In this document: positions 9,959 through 19,207 of the stretch, in pieces
How positions within the stretch are numbered: the stretch's first letter is position 1
Layout of the letters: every line of letters begins with the position of its first letter
Source of the DNA: an uncultured Pontibacter sp.
Lineage (GTDB): Bacteria; Bacteroidota; Bacteroidia; Cytophagales; Hymenobacteraceae
Direction: 5' to 3'
Assembly (NCBI RefSeq): GCF_947492645.1
Contig: NZ_CANLMZ010000012.1
Location: 27,220-91,219 of the forward strand
Length of the DNA stretch: 64,000 nucleotides
Made by a program: the position numbers and the translations under genes
The notes under the pieces: model-generated
The model's database searches: none
What the model saw: only the letters and a program-made list of their open reading frames with translations
Told to the model about the DNA's origin: nothing

Positions 9959-10207
9959 CTACTTTAGCAAAATGGTCTCGGCTTCGTCTAATCGCAGGGA
10001 AAGTGTGTAGTCGTTCACAATTATTGTAATCGGATCGCCTAGTGGAGCGCGGCTGTTCATTTTAACTTCTGTACCGGGTATGCAACCCATTTCGAGTAGC
10101 TTTAATCCCATTTCAGGGTCCTGAAGGCAACAAATCACCCCACTATCCCCGATTTTCATGTCGCGCACAGATCTGCGGCCCTTATGCTCTTCTGCTGTAT
10201 GTTGCAC
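9959..10207 (-). CDS. feoA: Ferrous iron transport protein A
   Basis: An 82-residue SH3-like FeoA, which assists FeoB at the inner membrane. The fold is visible in MKIGDSGVICCL and LLEMGCIPGTEV and a closing LSLRLDEAETILL. The start is GTG at 10207, supported by a GAGAGG Shine-Dalgarno-like run a few bases upstream; an ATG at Met17 would cut into the conserved domain. First gene of feoAB. No Fur box was recognised upstream, though the upstream region was read only by eye. Confidence 0.93.
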   Translation of the reverse strand: MQHTAEEHKGRRSVRDMKIGDSGVICCLQDPEMGLKLLEMGCIPGTEVKMNSRAPLGDPITIIVNDYTLSLRLDEAETILLK

Positions 10208-10502
10208 CTCTTACCTCTCTTTATTTAGACTGTTTATAAACAACTGCAAGTTACAAGGTGTTCAACTTTAAACCAAAAGATTTAGCTTATTGGTTGCCCA
10301 TTGAAGTTTTTAAACCAACAAACAATTGATTACCTGCTTTTTAGCAAACCTCAACATCATAGTATGATGGCTATTTTTAACCCCACAAACATACCATTTA
10401 TAGTGTTAATGCTGTAAATTATCTTAACAGAAGCTGCTGCATAGGTGAACCCGCACTAGCCGATAAGCCCAGTACATCTCTAGCTACGATACAAATAACA
10501 GT
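10208..10502. other. Intergenic region upstream of feoAB
   Basis: About 295 bases between the murF-alr stop and feoA. It must hold the feoAB promoter. It is AT-rich near feoA (TTTAAAAACT, TTTGGTTTAAA), but no box pair of the TTTG/TAnnTTTG type with correct spacing was found. No RNA gene was seen. Confidence 0.5.
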
Positions 10503-12962
10503 TTACTCTGAGTAAAACACACGCTTTACCCGCGTACTTACATTTGTAAGCAACTCGTACGGAATAGTGCCGATACGCTCCGCCAGTTCTACCAGCGTTA
10601 CCTGTGGTCCAAAAAGTATAACTTCGTCTCCGGCCTTTACATTTTGCCCTGTAACATCTACCATGCACATATCCATGCACACATTGCCGATGATAGGACA
10701 GCGCTTCCCGTTTACCAGCACAACGCCTGCCCCGTTGCTAAATCGGCGGTCATAGCCATCGGCATACCCAATGGCTATAGTGGCAGTTTGCTTATCGGTA
10801 GCAGCTATGCCTTTGCGGCTGTAGCCAACGGTATCGCCTTGCTTTATACTTTTAACCTGCGACACGGTAGTCTTTAATGTACTTACTGATCGCAGCGCAT
10901 CTTGCTCCGAGCCTGTGGCCTCAACCCCATACAAGCCTATACCTAGCCTGGCCATCTCCAGTTGGTGCTCCGGAAAGCGCACAATACCTGCCGAGTTTAG
11001 GATGTGCTTTATCACCGGATAACCTAAAAATGCCTCTACCGCTGCGGCCATACTCCTAAAGGTTGTAATCTGCTGCTGCGAGAAATCATTGTGCATCGCC
11101 TCGTCGGCACCGGCAAGGTGGCTGAAAGTGCTGACCACCTGCACCTGCGGGTGCTGTTGCAGTAAGTTGAAAAGAGCATCAAAATCTTCTTCCACAAAAC
11201 CAAGGCGGTGCATGCCTGTATCCAGCTTAAGGTGTACTTTATACTTGGTTCCTGCATCTGCTTCACCTAGAAACGCTTGCAGTAGCTCCAGGGAATATAT
11301 TTCTGGCTCCAGGTTATACTGTTTCATTTTGGCGAAGCTGCCCGGCGAAGGATTCATCACCATAATGGGTAAGGTAATTCCGTGCTCCCGCAGCATCACG
11401 CCTTCATCAGCATAAGCAACAGCCAGGTAATCAACTCTGTGGAACTGCAGCAAACTAGCTACCTCAAAGCTGCCGCTGCCGTAGGCAAAGGCCTTTACCA
11501 TTACCATCAGTTTGGTGCCCGGCTGCAGTTTAGAGCGGTAGTAGTTCAGGTTATGCACCAGCGCATCCAGGTTTACCTCCAGCACCGTGCCGTGTACTTT
11601 CTGCTGAAAAGCATGCACTATCTTCTCGAACTCGAACACGCGCGCGCCCTTCACCAGGATTACTTCGTTCCGGAACCTGTCTGCTGTAAACTGCTGCGTA
11701 AAATCAGAAGTGGAAGTATAAAACTCAGCAGGCAGGTTAAACAAATCTTTATACTTGCTGATGATAGGGCCGATGGCAATAAGCCGCTCTACCCCGTGCG
11801 CCTGCACCAGCTCTGCCACTTTGCTGTAAAGCTTACCCTCTGCCAAACCCGATTCCAACAAGTCGGAAAGTATAACGGTATGCTTGCCTCGTTGGGGCTG
11901 GTTGGCCAGCAGGTCCAGGGCTATTGCCAAGCCTGCCAGGTCGTTGTTGTACGTGTCGTCTATCAGGTAGCAGCCGTTAATGGCCTCTTTCATTTCGAGG
12001 CGCATGGCTACTGCGTGCAGTTTATCCAACCGGTCCTGGATATTTGCCAGAGGCACGTTCCGGTAAAGCAGAAAAGCCAGGCAATGCAGCGCGTTTTCTA
12101 CAGAGGCATCGTCGGTGAAGGGGATGGAGAGCCGTTGTTTCTCGCCTTTGTAAGTATAAACTACAATGGTTTTGTGCCCGGCCGGCGTTGCCGCATTTAT
12201 GTATAAGTCGGCTTGTTTATACTGCTGGCTCCAGGTAAATGATTTTATACTTTGCCTCTGAGCGGCTTCGTGTATCTGCTTGTGATCGGAACAGTAAAAG
12301 AGCAACTCGACACCCGAGAACAGTTTAAGCTTTTCTTCTACCTTCTGCTCTATCGTGCTAAACCCCTCGTTGTGCGCGCTGCCAATGTTAGTAAAGATGC
12401 CCAGGGTAGGCTGTATTACCTGTTGCAGCTTTTGCATTTCGCCGGTTTGTGAGATGCCTGCCTCAAAAATGGCAAGGGTATGGTTAGGCTCCAGTTGCCA
12501 CACACTTAGCGGCACACCTAGTTGCGAGTTGTAGCTTCGTGGACTTTTAACCACCAGCTCGTCGGGGCTCAGCAGCTGCGCCAGCCACTCTTTAACAATG
12601 GTTTTACCGTTGCTGCCAGTAATACCCACTACCGGCACTTTAAATTGTTTGCGATGCCAAGCAGCTAGCTGCTGCAGCGCCTCCAGTCCATTACCTACCC
12701 GCAGAATATTTGCTTCTGGGTAGTGTTGCTCAACATCGCCTGCCTCGCCATGCTCTATTACAAATTGCCTTACCCCCTGCGCATACAGCTGCTGCAGGTA
12801 CTGGTGCCCGTCGTTATACTTGCCTTTTATGGCAAAAAACAACGTACCTGCCGGCTGCGACAGTTTTCGGCTATCGGTGAGCAGGTGCACCACAGGCAAG
12901 GGCTGCGCAAACTGCACAACTGTACCATTTGTTATTGTAGCAAGCTGTTCGAAACTAAGCAT
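10503..12962 (-). CDS. Bifunctional UDP-MurNAc-tripeptide:D-Ala-D-Ala ligase / alanine racemase (MurF-Alr fusion)
   Basis: An 819-residue fusion of two peptidoglycan-precursor enzymes. Residues 1 to about 450 are MurF, with the ATP loop GITGSNGKT (113-121), NIGSAHNEG (192-200) and DDTYNND (335-341). It adds D-Ala-D-Ala to the UDP-MurNAc-tripeptide in the cytoplasm. Residues about 459-819 are a fold-type III alanine racemase, with the PLP lysine in VKAFAYGSG (Lys490) and the motifs GYADGYDR and CPIIGNVCMDMCMVD. The canonical site reads VKANAYGHG, so Asn is replaced by Phe here. The fusion is known in Bacteroidota and would link D-Ala supply to its use. It stands alone with its own -7 box. Confidence 0.95.
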   Translation of the reverse strand: MLSFEQLATITNGTVVQFAQPLPVVHLLTDSRKLSQPAGTLFFAIKGKYNDGHQYLQQLYAQGVRQFVIEHGEAGDVEQHYPEANILRVGNGLEALQQLAAWHRKQFKVPVVGITGSNGKTIVKEWLAQLLSPDELVVKSPRSYNSQLGVPLSVWQLEPNHTLAIFEAGISQTGEMQKLQQVIQPTLGIFTNIGSAHNEGFSTIEQKVEEKLKLFSGVELLFYCSDHKQIHEAAQRQSIKSFTWSQQYKQADLYINAATPAGHKTIVVYTYKGEKQRLSIPFTDDASVENALHCLAFLLYRNVPLANIQDRLDKLHAVAMRLEMKEAINGCYLIDDTYNNDLAGLAIALDLLANQPQRGKHTVILSDLLESGLAEGKLYSKVAELVQAHGVERLIAIGPIISKYKDLFNLPAEFYTSTSDFTQQFTADRFRNEVILVKGARVFEFEKIVHAFQQKVHGTVLEVNLDALVHNLNYYRSKLQPGTKLMVMVKAFAYGSGSFEVASLLQFHRVDYLAVAYADEGVMLREHGITLPIMVMNPSPGSFAKMKQYNLEPEIYSLELLQAFLGEADAGTKYKVHLKLDTGMHRLGFVEEDFDALFNLLQQHPQVQVVSTFSHLAGADEAMHNDFSQQQITTFRSMAAAVEAFLGYPVIKHILNSAGIVRFPEHQLEMARLGIGLYGVEATGSEQDALRSVSTLKTTVSQVKSIKQGDTVGYSRKGIAATDKQTATIAIGYADGYDRRFSNGAGVVLVNGKRCPIIGNVCMDMCMVDVTGQNVKAGDEVILFGPQVTLVELAERIGTIPYELLTNVSTRVKRVFYSE

Positions 12963-12984
12963 TAGATGAGGTTTATACTTGCAC

Positions 12985-12992
12985 CAAAGATA
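12985..12992 (-). promoter_or_regulatory. Probable -7 box of the murF-alr promoter
   Basis: TATCTTTG on the minus strand matches TAnnTTTG and lies 22 bases before the murF-alr ATG. No clear TTTG was found at the -33 spacing, so only half of the promoter is supported. Confidence 0.45.
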
Positions 12993-13131
12993 GCTGTAGG
13001 AGCTAAGAGTTAAAAGCTATGCGCCATGACTAAAGTTAACAGATACTCAGGTTCTGAGCCACTACACTTGTGTTTGAACATCATTTACGAATAAATGTTG
13101 ATGCTCACCGCCATACAGCTTGCAGATTTTA

Positions 13132-13139
13132 TACCTTTG
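13132..13139 (+). promoter_or_regulatory. Probable -7 box upstream of the RarD-like gene
   Basis: TACCTTTG fits TAnnTTTG and ends 13 bases before the chosen ATG at 13153. This implies a very short leader and argues against the in-frame upstream start at 13120, which would lie before the box. No good -33 element was seen. Confidence 0.4.
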
Positions 13140-13152
13140 CGCACTTTTTTAC

Positions 13153-14115
13153 ATGAGCTATACTTTGAATACGATAGACAAAAAACCTTATTACGCTGCT
13201 GGCCTAGCAGCTTTTATTATCTGGGGCTTTATACCGTTCCCGCTAAAGGCGCTCGCCGCATACCCCAGCGGTCAGATTTTATACTTCAGGGTGGCGCTGT
13301 CGGTGGTGCTGCTGTTGCTCATTTGCCTGGTGTTCCGGAAAAAGCAGGTAAAATCTACGTTAGCTTCGGTTAAAAGCAGCCAGCCAAAAGACAGGCGCAA
13401 GTTTATACTTTATACGTTTCTGGGTGGCGCGCTGCTCACCGTAAACTGGCTGTCGTTTATCTACGTCATCAACCACATCAACATACAGACAGGCTCTTTT
13501 TCGTACCTGCTTTGCCCCATTATAACTGCCGTACTTGGTTTCTTGTTACTGAAAGAGGAGTTGCGCCTAAACCAATGGATTGCTATTGCGCTAAGTGCCA
13601 TCAGCTGCGCGCTGATAGGGTCGGGAGAGATAACAAGCCTTTTGTTTAGTTTGCTGATTGCCCTGAGCTATGCTTTTTACCTGATCACGCAGCGTATCCT
13701 TAAAGATTATGACAAGATTGTGCTGCTAACGCTGCAGTTGCTATTGTCTTTTGCCTTTATAGGGCCGTTTTACTCTTACTTTAGCGCAGGCGCCACTACA
13801 GCACTTGGCCCGGACTTTTACCTGAACATTGGTTTGTTAAGCGCTGCATTTACGGTGCTGCCGCTTTTCCTTAACCTGTTTGCCTTAAAAGAACTAACCT
13901 CCGGCACTATTGGCATCCTGATGTACATTAACCCGATCCTTAACTTTATCATGGCCTTTTTATACTTCGGCGAAGAAACCACAACGCTTAAGGTGCTGGC
14001 TTACCTGATTATTTTTATCTCTGTGATCATCTACAACCTGAACCTGAAAGGCCGCAAAAAGAGAGGCGATGGTTTAGTTATTCCGCCTGTAGGAACTACC
14101 GCTGTCGGCAAATAA
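13153..14115 (+). CDS. EamA/RarD-like drug-metabolite transporter family permease
   Basis: A 320-residue inner-membrane protein with about ten hydrophobic helices in two EamA halves. AAFIIWGFIPFPLKAL at the N-terminus and GTIGILMYINPILNFIMAF near the C-terminus match the RarD branch of the DMT superfamily. The start ATG at 13153 is chosen because the -7 box at 13132 lies just before it. The solute is unknown; RarD itself was named for a chloramphenicol phenotype, not a proven substrate. It converges on the small lipoprotein gene at 14209 and shares a terminator with it. Confidence 0.85.
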   Translation: MSYTLNTIDKKPYYAAGLAAFIIWGFIPFPLKALAAYPSGQILYFRVALSVVLLLLICLVFRKKQVKSTLASVKSSQPKDRRKFILYTFLGGALLTVNWLSFIYVINHINIQTGSFSYLLCPIITAVLGFLLLKEELRLNQWIAIALSAISCALIGSGEITSLLFSLLIALSYAFYLITQRILKDYDKIVLLTLQLLLSFAFIGPFYSYFSAGATTALGPDFYLNIGLLSAAFTVLPLFLNLFALKELTSGTIGILMYINPILNFIMAFLYFGEETTTLKVLAYLIIFISVIIYNLNLKGRKKRGDGLVIPPVGTTAVGK

Positions 14116-14148
14116 TGCAAAGTATAGGCGCTGCTGCGTTTCACTTAA

Positions 14149-14206
14149 AAGTATAAAGCAAGAGCCCCGGCAGTTTGTATACTACCGGGGCTCTTGCTTT
14201 ATACTT
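14149..14206. terminator. Shared bidirectional terminator with AGTATAA arms
   Basis: A perfect 22-bp inverted repeat (14149-14170 with 14185-14206) around a 14-base loop, between two convergent genes. The GC core is AGAGCCCCGG/CCGGGGCTCT and the outer arm is AAGTATAAAG, the motif repeated throughout the window. Confidence 0.88.
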
Positions 14207-14208
14207 GC

Positions 14209-14514
14209 TTATTGATTCTGCTGCTTTTGCTGCTGTTTCTTTTCGTCCAGTTTCTGCATTGCTCTGGCGGCTGTATCCTGATTCGGATTCATCTCTCCAA
14301 AGCGGTTGGCCTGCTCAGCTGTTTCCGAAGTATCGCCGATGGGGGCAGGACGTGGGTTGCTCAGGTTTGCAGCCGATGAGTCGCCTTCAACGATTGCTTC
14401 GGCGGTGCCGGTACTTTCATCAATGGTAGTGTCTTGCTGGCCGCAGCCAAAACCAACGGCCGCTGCAAATGCTACGGCTACCCCTGTTGTAAATATATTT
14501 GTGATCTTTTTCAT
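14209..14514 (-). CDS. Small acidic lipoprotein, unknown function
   Basis: A 101-residue protein with a signal sequence and a probable lipobox at VGFGC (about residue 24). The mature part is disordered-looking, rich in Asp, Glu, Thr and Ala, and ends in a Lys/Gln run (KKQQQKQQNQ). No domain is recognised. It resembles in build three other tiny lipoproteins here (33000, 35123, 60843). An envelope location is likely; function unknown. Confidence 0.7.
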   Translation of the reverse strand: MKKITNIFTTGVAVAFAAAVGFGCGQQDTTIDESTGTAEAIVEGDSSAANLSNPRPAPIGDTSETAEQANRFGEMNPNQDTAARAMQKLDEKKQQQKQQNQ

Positions 14515-14608
14515 GTCCGTTTTAAGTTACGTATTTGCTCTTTTTTAACGGACACAGCACTAATTGGTTATCCAAAGCCTTTACACCTGCGCTCCCAGAT
14601 TTGCTGTT

Positions 14609-17200
14609 TTAGAACCCGACGCCAATCATAATGCCCGTTCTGGCTTTGTTGCCTTCCTGGAACGAGGTGACAAAATCTACGCGTATCACTTTAAAGATGT
14701 GTTCAATGCCCAGGCCCAGCTCCAAGTAGTTTTTAGACTCCCTGGTGTTCAGGTAATTTAAACTGATAACTTCCTGCCATTTCAGCTTTCGGAACAGCGG
14801 CACTTTGTTAAACAAAAATCCATTGAAGTGATGTTCAAAATGCCCTTCCAGGTAGCTGTTGTTGGTGCTGTAGCGGTAATAGTCCAGCAGCTGAAAACCA
14901 TTGTACACGCCGGCAAATAAGGTGCGGTTGCCATTAAAGTGCTTGTAATCCATCAGGCGCATGTCTTCTTTGCCCCAGAACGTGCCGGTGGTTAAGGTAT
15001 ATTCGCTGGCACCGAATAATCCCAGACTAATATTATCATTTATAGTCAGGTTGGCCATATTGTACTGCACATCGCTGCCCAGTGCTTTTATACTTCCGCG
15101 GTAACTCAGCGTAAACCGTGGGTATTTAGAGCCAAGGTTAATCTTATCGTCGGGTCGGGTAATGTACTTCATACCCGGCTTAAAACTAAGCGCGGCCGTA
15201 ATTGTAAGTGCTTCATGAGCTGTAAAATCGGTATCTCCTAACTCTGCATTTACAGGCGTGTTAGGTGTAAACCTGCTGCCTTCCTCCCCGCTCCTGCTCC
15301 TGAAAGTATAATCCGTAGTATTTTGCAGCGGCATGCGGTGAGCGTAATTAATGTTCGTGTTCAGGTTAACCCCGTTCAGTAGCTCCGTCCGGAACGATAC
15401 CTGGCCAAAGTCCCGCTGGTACAGCTTCATGTAGTTTTTCTCCAGCGCCAACGTATAAAGCGTGTTAACAAAAGGAGATATAGGCTCCAGGTTATTAATC
15501 TGGTAAATGTAGCGCCCGCCCTCAATACCTACATGGCTGTTCTTAAACGGGTTGTAGCTGTAGCCAAGGCGCAGTTTTGCGTTCAGCTTATCGTTGGCAA
15601 AGCCATACCTGATGGTTGGCTCAATGGCGTAGGCGCGGCGGTCTTCGAAGCTCCTGTTATAGGTCATGCGCACATTGGCTGCCACGCCCTCTACGGTATT
15701 GTACTGCAGTATACTTGCGCCGCCAGTCAGGCCAACAATCGGGTCGAAGCTAAGGCGGGTGCGCTTGTAGCTGTTGCTGTAAGTATAGCCTCCAAACAAG
15801 AAGTTTCCGATGGAGGGTTTGTTACGGATGTGGTCGATAGAGTCTTTGTAAGCCTGGGAGTTTTTGATCACTTCCATGCTGTCCTTTTTAGTGTAATCCT
15901 TTACCTCCTCCTGCGTTAGCGGCACCGGCCTTACCGATGCCCAGTAGGCTGAGTCGCGGGTGTTGGCTTCCTTCTCTATCGCCAGCACTTCCTTTTTAGT
16001 AAACAGTTTCTCGTCTACCGCAGGCCTTTGCTCTGCTGGTGTTGCCTCCTGTGGTTTTACCAGTCTTACTTTTGCCTTTCTTGGAGATTTAGCCTGGGCG
16101 ATGGCTTCTTTCTCGGATGCAGGCTCCACCTCCTCCAGCACCGGAGGCTTGCTGTAAGCAGGCTGCACTTTATACTTAGAATACACACCCGTTACATAGC
16201 CGCCACCCTTAAAGCCGAAGCCGGCTGCCTCAAAGTTATACTTCTGCGATACTGGCAGCCATACCCCTTCGGCCACAGGCGCGTATACCTGCCGTACCCG
16301 TATCCAATCCACAAACTCAATTCCTGCGTTCTTCGTCAGTTTCAGGTCGGTGCTGTGTATGCGCCAACTGCCATCCACGATGTACATGAAGCCCGAAAAC
16401 ACCGGGTCGTTTTTGCGCTTGGGTATAACTTTTATTTTGTTGATGGTGCGGCCATTCTCCTGAAAAGTGCCCAGGTACTCGTAGCGGTAAAAGAACAAGG
16501 CATTGTTTGCCAGTGGCGATACAAAACCACGCTCGCTCAGCCCCTGCACTTTTAGCAGGTTATCGTAAAAGCTGATGTTCATTTCGGATGCCTGGTTAAA
16601 GCTGAAGCCCTTCTTCTGACCGCTTACTTTACTAGAGATCATCCGCTCGTGTATCTTATTGGGCTTTTTAAAGCTAAGAACCGAAACAGACTCGGACAAG
16701 TAAACGATGCCTGTATCCACATCCACCACTTTTATACCCAACACTTTAGACGGCACTTTATCCATGCGGGCCACGCCTTTCATGTATACTTGTGTGCTCC
16801 AGGCATTTACTTCGTTCTGGTGGTATTTGCGCAGCCTGATGGCATTGCGCATAATGGCATAGGCGGGGTCTTCGTCGGCGGCGCGCACAACCACTTCTTT
16901 CAGGTTTAGCACCTCCGGCAGTAACTGCACGTTCAGTTCCTGGGTGCCATCGGCAATAGTTACCTTCTCGGTGCGGGCGCGGTAGCCAACATACTTAAAC
17001 TCTAACGTATAGGTACCGGCATCGAGCTGCACCTGGTAAAACCCCTGGTCGTTAGAGGCGGTGCCGCTGGCAGTTTCGTTTATGTAGATACTGGCGAATG
17101 GCAGCGGCTGTCCGTTTTCGTCGGTAATGCGGCCACGCAACGTGCCAGCCTGGCTAACTATTGGTATTAATAACAGAAACAGCAGGTAAAAAGGGCGCAT
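14609..17200 (-). CDS. DUF5686 and carboxypeptidase-regulatory-like domain outer membrane protein
   Basis: An 863-residue protein. A signal peptide (cleavage near SQA) is followed by a carboxypeptidase-regulatory-like domain (about residues 20-105, QPLPFASIYINE and LEFKYVGYRAR). The long DUF5686 region comes next. A basic, Lys/Pro/Glu-rich linker lies around 370-440, and a C-terminal beta-barrel-like half ends in TGIMIGVGF with a final Phe. This build suggests an outer-membrane barrel without a TonB plug. The family is widespread in Bacteroidota and its role is not established. The gene is monocistronic as far as I can see. Confidence 0.9.
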   Translation of the reverse strand: MRPFYLLFLLLIPIVSQAGTLRGRITDENGQPLPFASIYINETASGTASNDQGFYQVQLDAGTYTLEFKYVGYRARTEKVTIADGTQELNVQLLPEVLNLKEVVVRAADEDPAYAIMRNAIRLRKYHQNEVNAWSTQVYMKGVARMDKVPSKVLGIKVVDVDTGIVYLSESVSVLSFKKPNKIHERMISSKVSGQKKGFSFNQASEMNISFYDNLLKVQGLSERGFVSPLANNALFFYRYEYLGTFQENGRTINKIKVIPKRKNDPVFSGFMYIVDGSWRIHSTDLKLTKNAGIEFVDWIRVRQVYAPVAEGVWLPVSQKYNFEAAGFGFKGGGYVTGVYSKYKVQPAYSKPPVLEEVEPASEKEAIAQAKSPRKAKVRLVKPQEATPAEQRPAVDEKLFTKKEVLAIEKEANTRDSAYWASVRPVPLTQEEVKDYTKKDSMEVIKNSQAYKDSIDHIRNKPSIGNFLFGGYTYSNSYKRTRLSFDPIVGLTGGASILQYNTVEGVAANVRMTYNRSFEDRRAYAIEPTIRYGFANDKLNAKLRLGYSYNPFKNSHVGIEGGRYIYQINNLEPISPFVNTLYTLALEKNYMKLYQRDFGQVSFRTELLNGVNLNTNINYAHRMPLQNTTDYTFRSRSGEEGSRFTPNTPVNAELGDTDFTAHEALTITAALSFKPGMKYITRPDDKINLGSKYPRFTLSYRGSIKALGSDVQYNMANLTINDNISLGLFGASEYTLTTGTFWGKEDMRLMDYKHFNGNRTLFAGVYNGFQLLDYYRYSTNNSYLEGHFEHHFNGFLFNKVPLFRKLKWQEVISLNYLNTRESKNYLELGLGIEHIFKVIRVDFVTSFQEGNKARTGIMIGVGF

Positions 17201-17419
17201 GCATTAAGTGTTTAAGATTCAGAAAGCCGGGGAGCTATACCGTACGTTAGCTAGTATAACCTGGATAGTACTACGAAGTAGATGCAGAAACCGGTTAATC
17301 AGTTGCCTGCAACGTATAAAAAGGCTGCACTTATGGTGCAATTTATACTTCTACTGCTTAACGTTGCAGCACATCGTTATATTTTATCCAAATTTAAGCC
17401 CATCACGAAACCACCTGCC

Positions 17420-18289
17420 TCACCTGCTTTCTGCTGCAAGGGCCTCTTTTTTGGTAAGGCGGTTTTTATAGCTCACGTTTAGCACAACCCCAACAAGCAC
17501 CAGCGCCATACCGGCATACGACCACACGCTGAATGTTTCATCGAAAAATATAAACCCAAAGAACAGGGCGTAGATAATGCCAATGTAGTTAAGGGTGGCC
17601 ACTTTGGAGAGCTCTTCTGTTTGGTAGGCCATGGTCATGTAGTACTGCGCCAGCTGCGTGAGCACACCAACCAGTATAAGTATGCCCCAGTCCCAACCTT
17701 CTGGTTGCACCCAGTTAAAAGCTGAGTATAAACCTGTAACAGGCAGCGCCACCAACGGAAAGTAAAAAACGATTACCAGCGGATGCTCCCGGGTGTTAAG
17801 CTTCCGGATCATGTTATAGGCGATGCCGGCAAACAATGCACTTGCCACTCCCAAGCCCAGGTACAGCGGTGATATGCGTACATCCACCCCCTCAATTACC
17901 AAAATACCCACAAACGAGATCAGGAAGAAAACCCACTGCCACGGCTTTACTTTCTCCTTCACAATGAAAACGCCAAGTATGGTGGTAAAAATAGGCGACA
18001 GGTATTGTATGGTTACGGCTGTAGCCAAAGGAATATGCTGTAGTGTTGTAAAGAAAAGTATAAGCGCTGCTGCCCCGGCCACGCCACGCGTTATCAGCAA
18101 ACCGTGATGCGTACCGATCACACTTACGTTCTGCCGCTTCAGCATAGCCCAACTCATAACAAGCGAAACGCCGGAGCGGAAAAGTATAACCTCCACCGCC
18201 GGTATATGCGACACTTCCTTCACACAAACGTTCATCAAAGCGAAGAAGAACGTAGACAGCATCATGTGCCGTACTCCTTTAGATAACAT
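17420..18289 (-). CDS. DMT (EamA) family transporter
   Basis: A 289-residue inner-membrane permease with ten predicted helices in two EamA repeats; the second half has LNYIGIIYALFFGFIFFDE, typical of the family. ATG at 18289 is used; a GTG three codons upstream at 18298 is also in frame. It is related in fold but not closely in sequence to the RarD-like gene at 13153. The substrate cannot be predicted. It diverges from recX across about 240 bases that hold several AGTATAA motifs. Confidence 0.87.
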   Translation of the reverse strand: MLSKGVRHMMLSTFFFALMNVCVKEVSHIPAVEVILFRSGVSLVMSWAMLKRQNVSVIGTHHGLLITRGVAGAAALILFFTTLQHIPLATAVTIQYLSPIFTTILGVFIVKEKVKPWQWVFFLISFVGILVIEGVDVRISPLYLGLGVASALFAGIAYNMIRKLNTREHPLVIVFYFPLVALPVTGLYSAFNWVQPEGWDWGILILVGVLTQLAQYYMTMAYQTEELSKVATLNYIGIIYALFFGFIFFDETFSVWSYAGMALVLVGVVLNVSYKNRLTKKEALAAESR

Positions 18290-18504
18290 AGGTACCACTA
18301 CAAAAGAAATCAGACGAGGGGCGAAAAATCCCGAGGTAAAGTATAACCCCGAGAAAGTTGTTTGCTGTACTTCAGGGTGCTTTTACCCTTCGCTGCCTGT
18401 AAATTGTTTTCACTACAAATGTCTGCTTTTATACTTTCGGAAAGAAGCTTTTTGGGCAGAAGTATAAAGTGCAGATACAGAACTCTGCTTTACGTCAACT
18501 TGTT

Positions 18505-18512
18505 TATATTTG
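18505..18512 (+). promoter_or_regulatory. Possible -7 box of recX
   Basis: TATATTTG fits TAnnTTTG and ends 19 bases before the TTG start of recX. The -33 element is weak. Confidence 0.35.
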
Positions 18513-18531
18513 AGTAACCAACCACACTATT

Positions 18532-19014
18532 TTGGATCGCCAGAAGAAACAGAAAACATATACTCCCAAAGAGGCCCTGATAAAAGCCGCCGCCTATTGT
18601 GCTTACCAGGACCGTACCCAACAGGAAGTACGGGAAAAGCTGTATACTTACGGTCTTGAGCCTGACGATGTAGAGGAACTGATTATACGCCTGAGCCAGG
18701 AGAAACTGATTGACGAGGAACGCTATGCCCAAAGCTATGTGCGCGGAAAGTATGGCCTGAAGAAGTGGGGCCGGCGCAAAATTATGCAGGGCTTGAAGAG
18801 CAAAGGCATCTCGGACTATTGCATAAAGCAGGGCCTGAAAGAGATAGACCCCGAAGTATACGAGCAAAACCTGCTGCAGCTGCTGGAGAAGAAAAACGCC
18901 TCCGAGAAAGAAAAGAACCCTTTTACCCGCCGCCAAAAGCTGATCTATTTTCTTATGAGCAAAGGCTATGAAGGAGACTTAGTGCAGGACGCGATCAAGA
19001 GCTTGGAAGCATAA
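18532..19014 (+). CDS. recX: Regulatory protein RecX
   Basis: A 160-residue RecX, which binds RecA filaments and limits recombination. Three tandem three-helix repeats are visible: AAAYCAYQDRTQQEVREKL, then LIDEERYAQSYVRGKYGLKK-W-GRRKI, then KGYEGDLVQDAIKSL at the C-terminus. The start is TTG at 18532, since an in-frame stop lies just upstream and the first internal ATG would remove more than half of the protein. recA is not adjacent, so control with recA cannot be judged here. Confidence 0.92.
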   Translation: MDRQKKQKTYTPKEALIKAAAYCAYQDRTQQEVREKLYTYGLEPDDVEELIIRLSQEKLIDEERYAQSYVRGKYGLKKWGRRKIMQGLKSKGISDYCIKQGLKEIDPEVYEQNLLQLLEKKNASEKEKNPFTRRQKLIYFLMSKGYEGDLVQDAIKSLEA

Positions 19015-19105
19015 GCTTGCAAGAATATCGGTTATCAAAGCGTTTCTGTATATTAGCTAAAACTTATTTTACCAAATAGCAGAAACACTTTCACATATAA
19101 TGCAG

Positions 19106-19128
19106 ATAAACGTCATGATGACGTTTAT
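19106..19128. promoter_or_regulatory. Perfect palindrome upstream of the zeta-toxin locus, candidate operator
   Basis: Eleven-base arms ATAAACGTCAT and ATGACGTTTAT about a single G. It lies about 30 bases upstream of the -33 box of the toxin promoter. Toxin-antitoxin operons are usually autoregulated through such sites, so this is a candidate operator by inference. It has no T-run and is not a terminator. Confidence 0.55.
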
Positions 19129-19158
19129 ACAGTAGTTGTGGGTAAGACACAAGATGAA

Positions 19159-19192
19159 TTGCCAACAAATATGACAAAGTAATGTATATTTG
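19159..19192 (+). promoter_or_regulatory. Probable promoter of the zeta-toxin locus
   Basis: TTG at 19159-19161 and TATATTTG at 19185-19192, 23 bases apart, fit the Bacteroidota pattern, though the spacer is slightly long. The toxin ATG follows at 19208 with an AAAGGA ribosome-binding-like run before it. Confidence 0.45.
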
Positions 19193-19207
19193 GTAAAGGA
19201 AAAACTA

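Noticed and set aside
11382..12206. 274-residue plus-strand ORF
   Set aside because: It lies fully inside murF-alr on the other strand, has no recognisable domain and arises from the codon pattern of the real gene.
13120..13152. Upstream extension of the RarD-like gene
   Set aside because: It would start before the probable -7 box at 13132, so it would not be transcribed in full; the ATG at 13153 fits a short leader.
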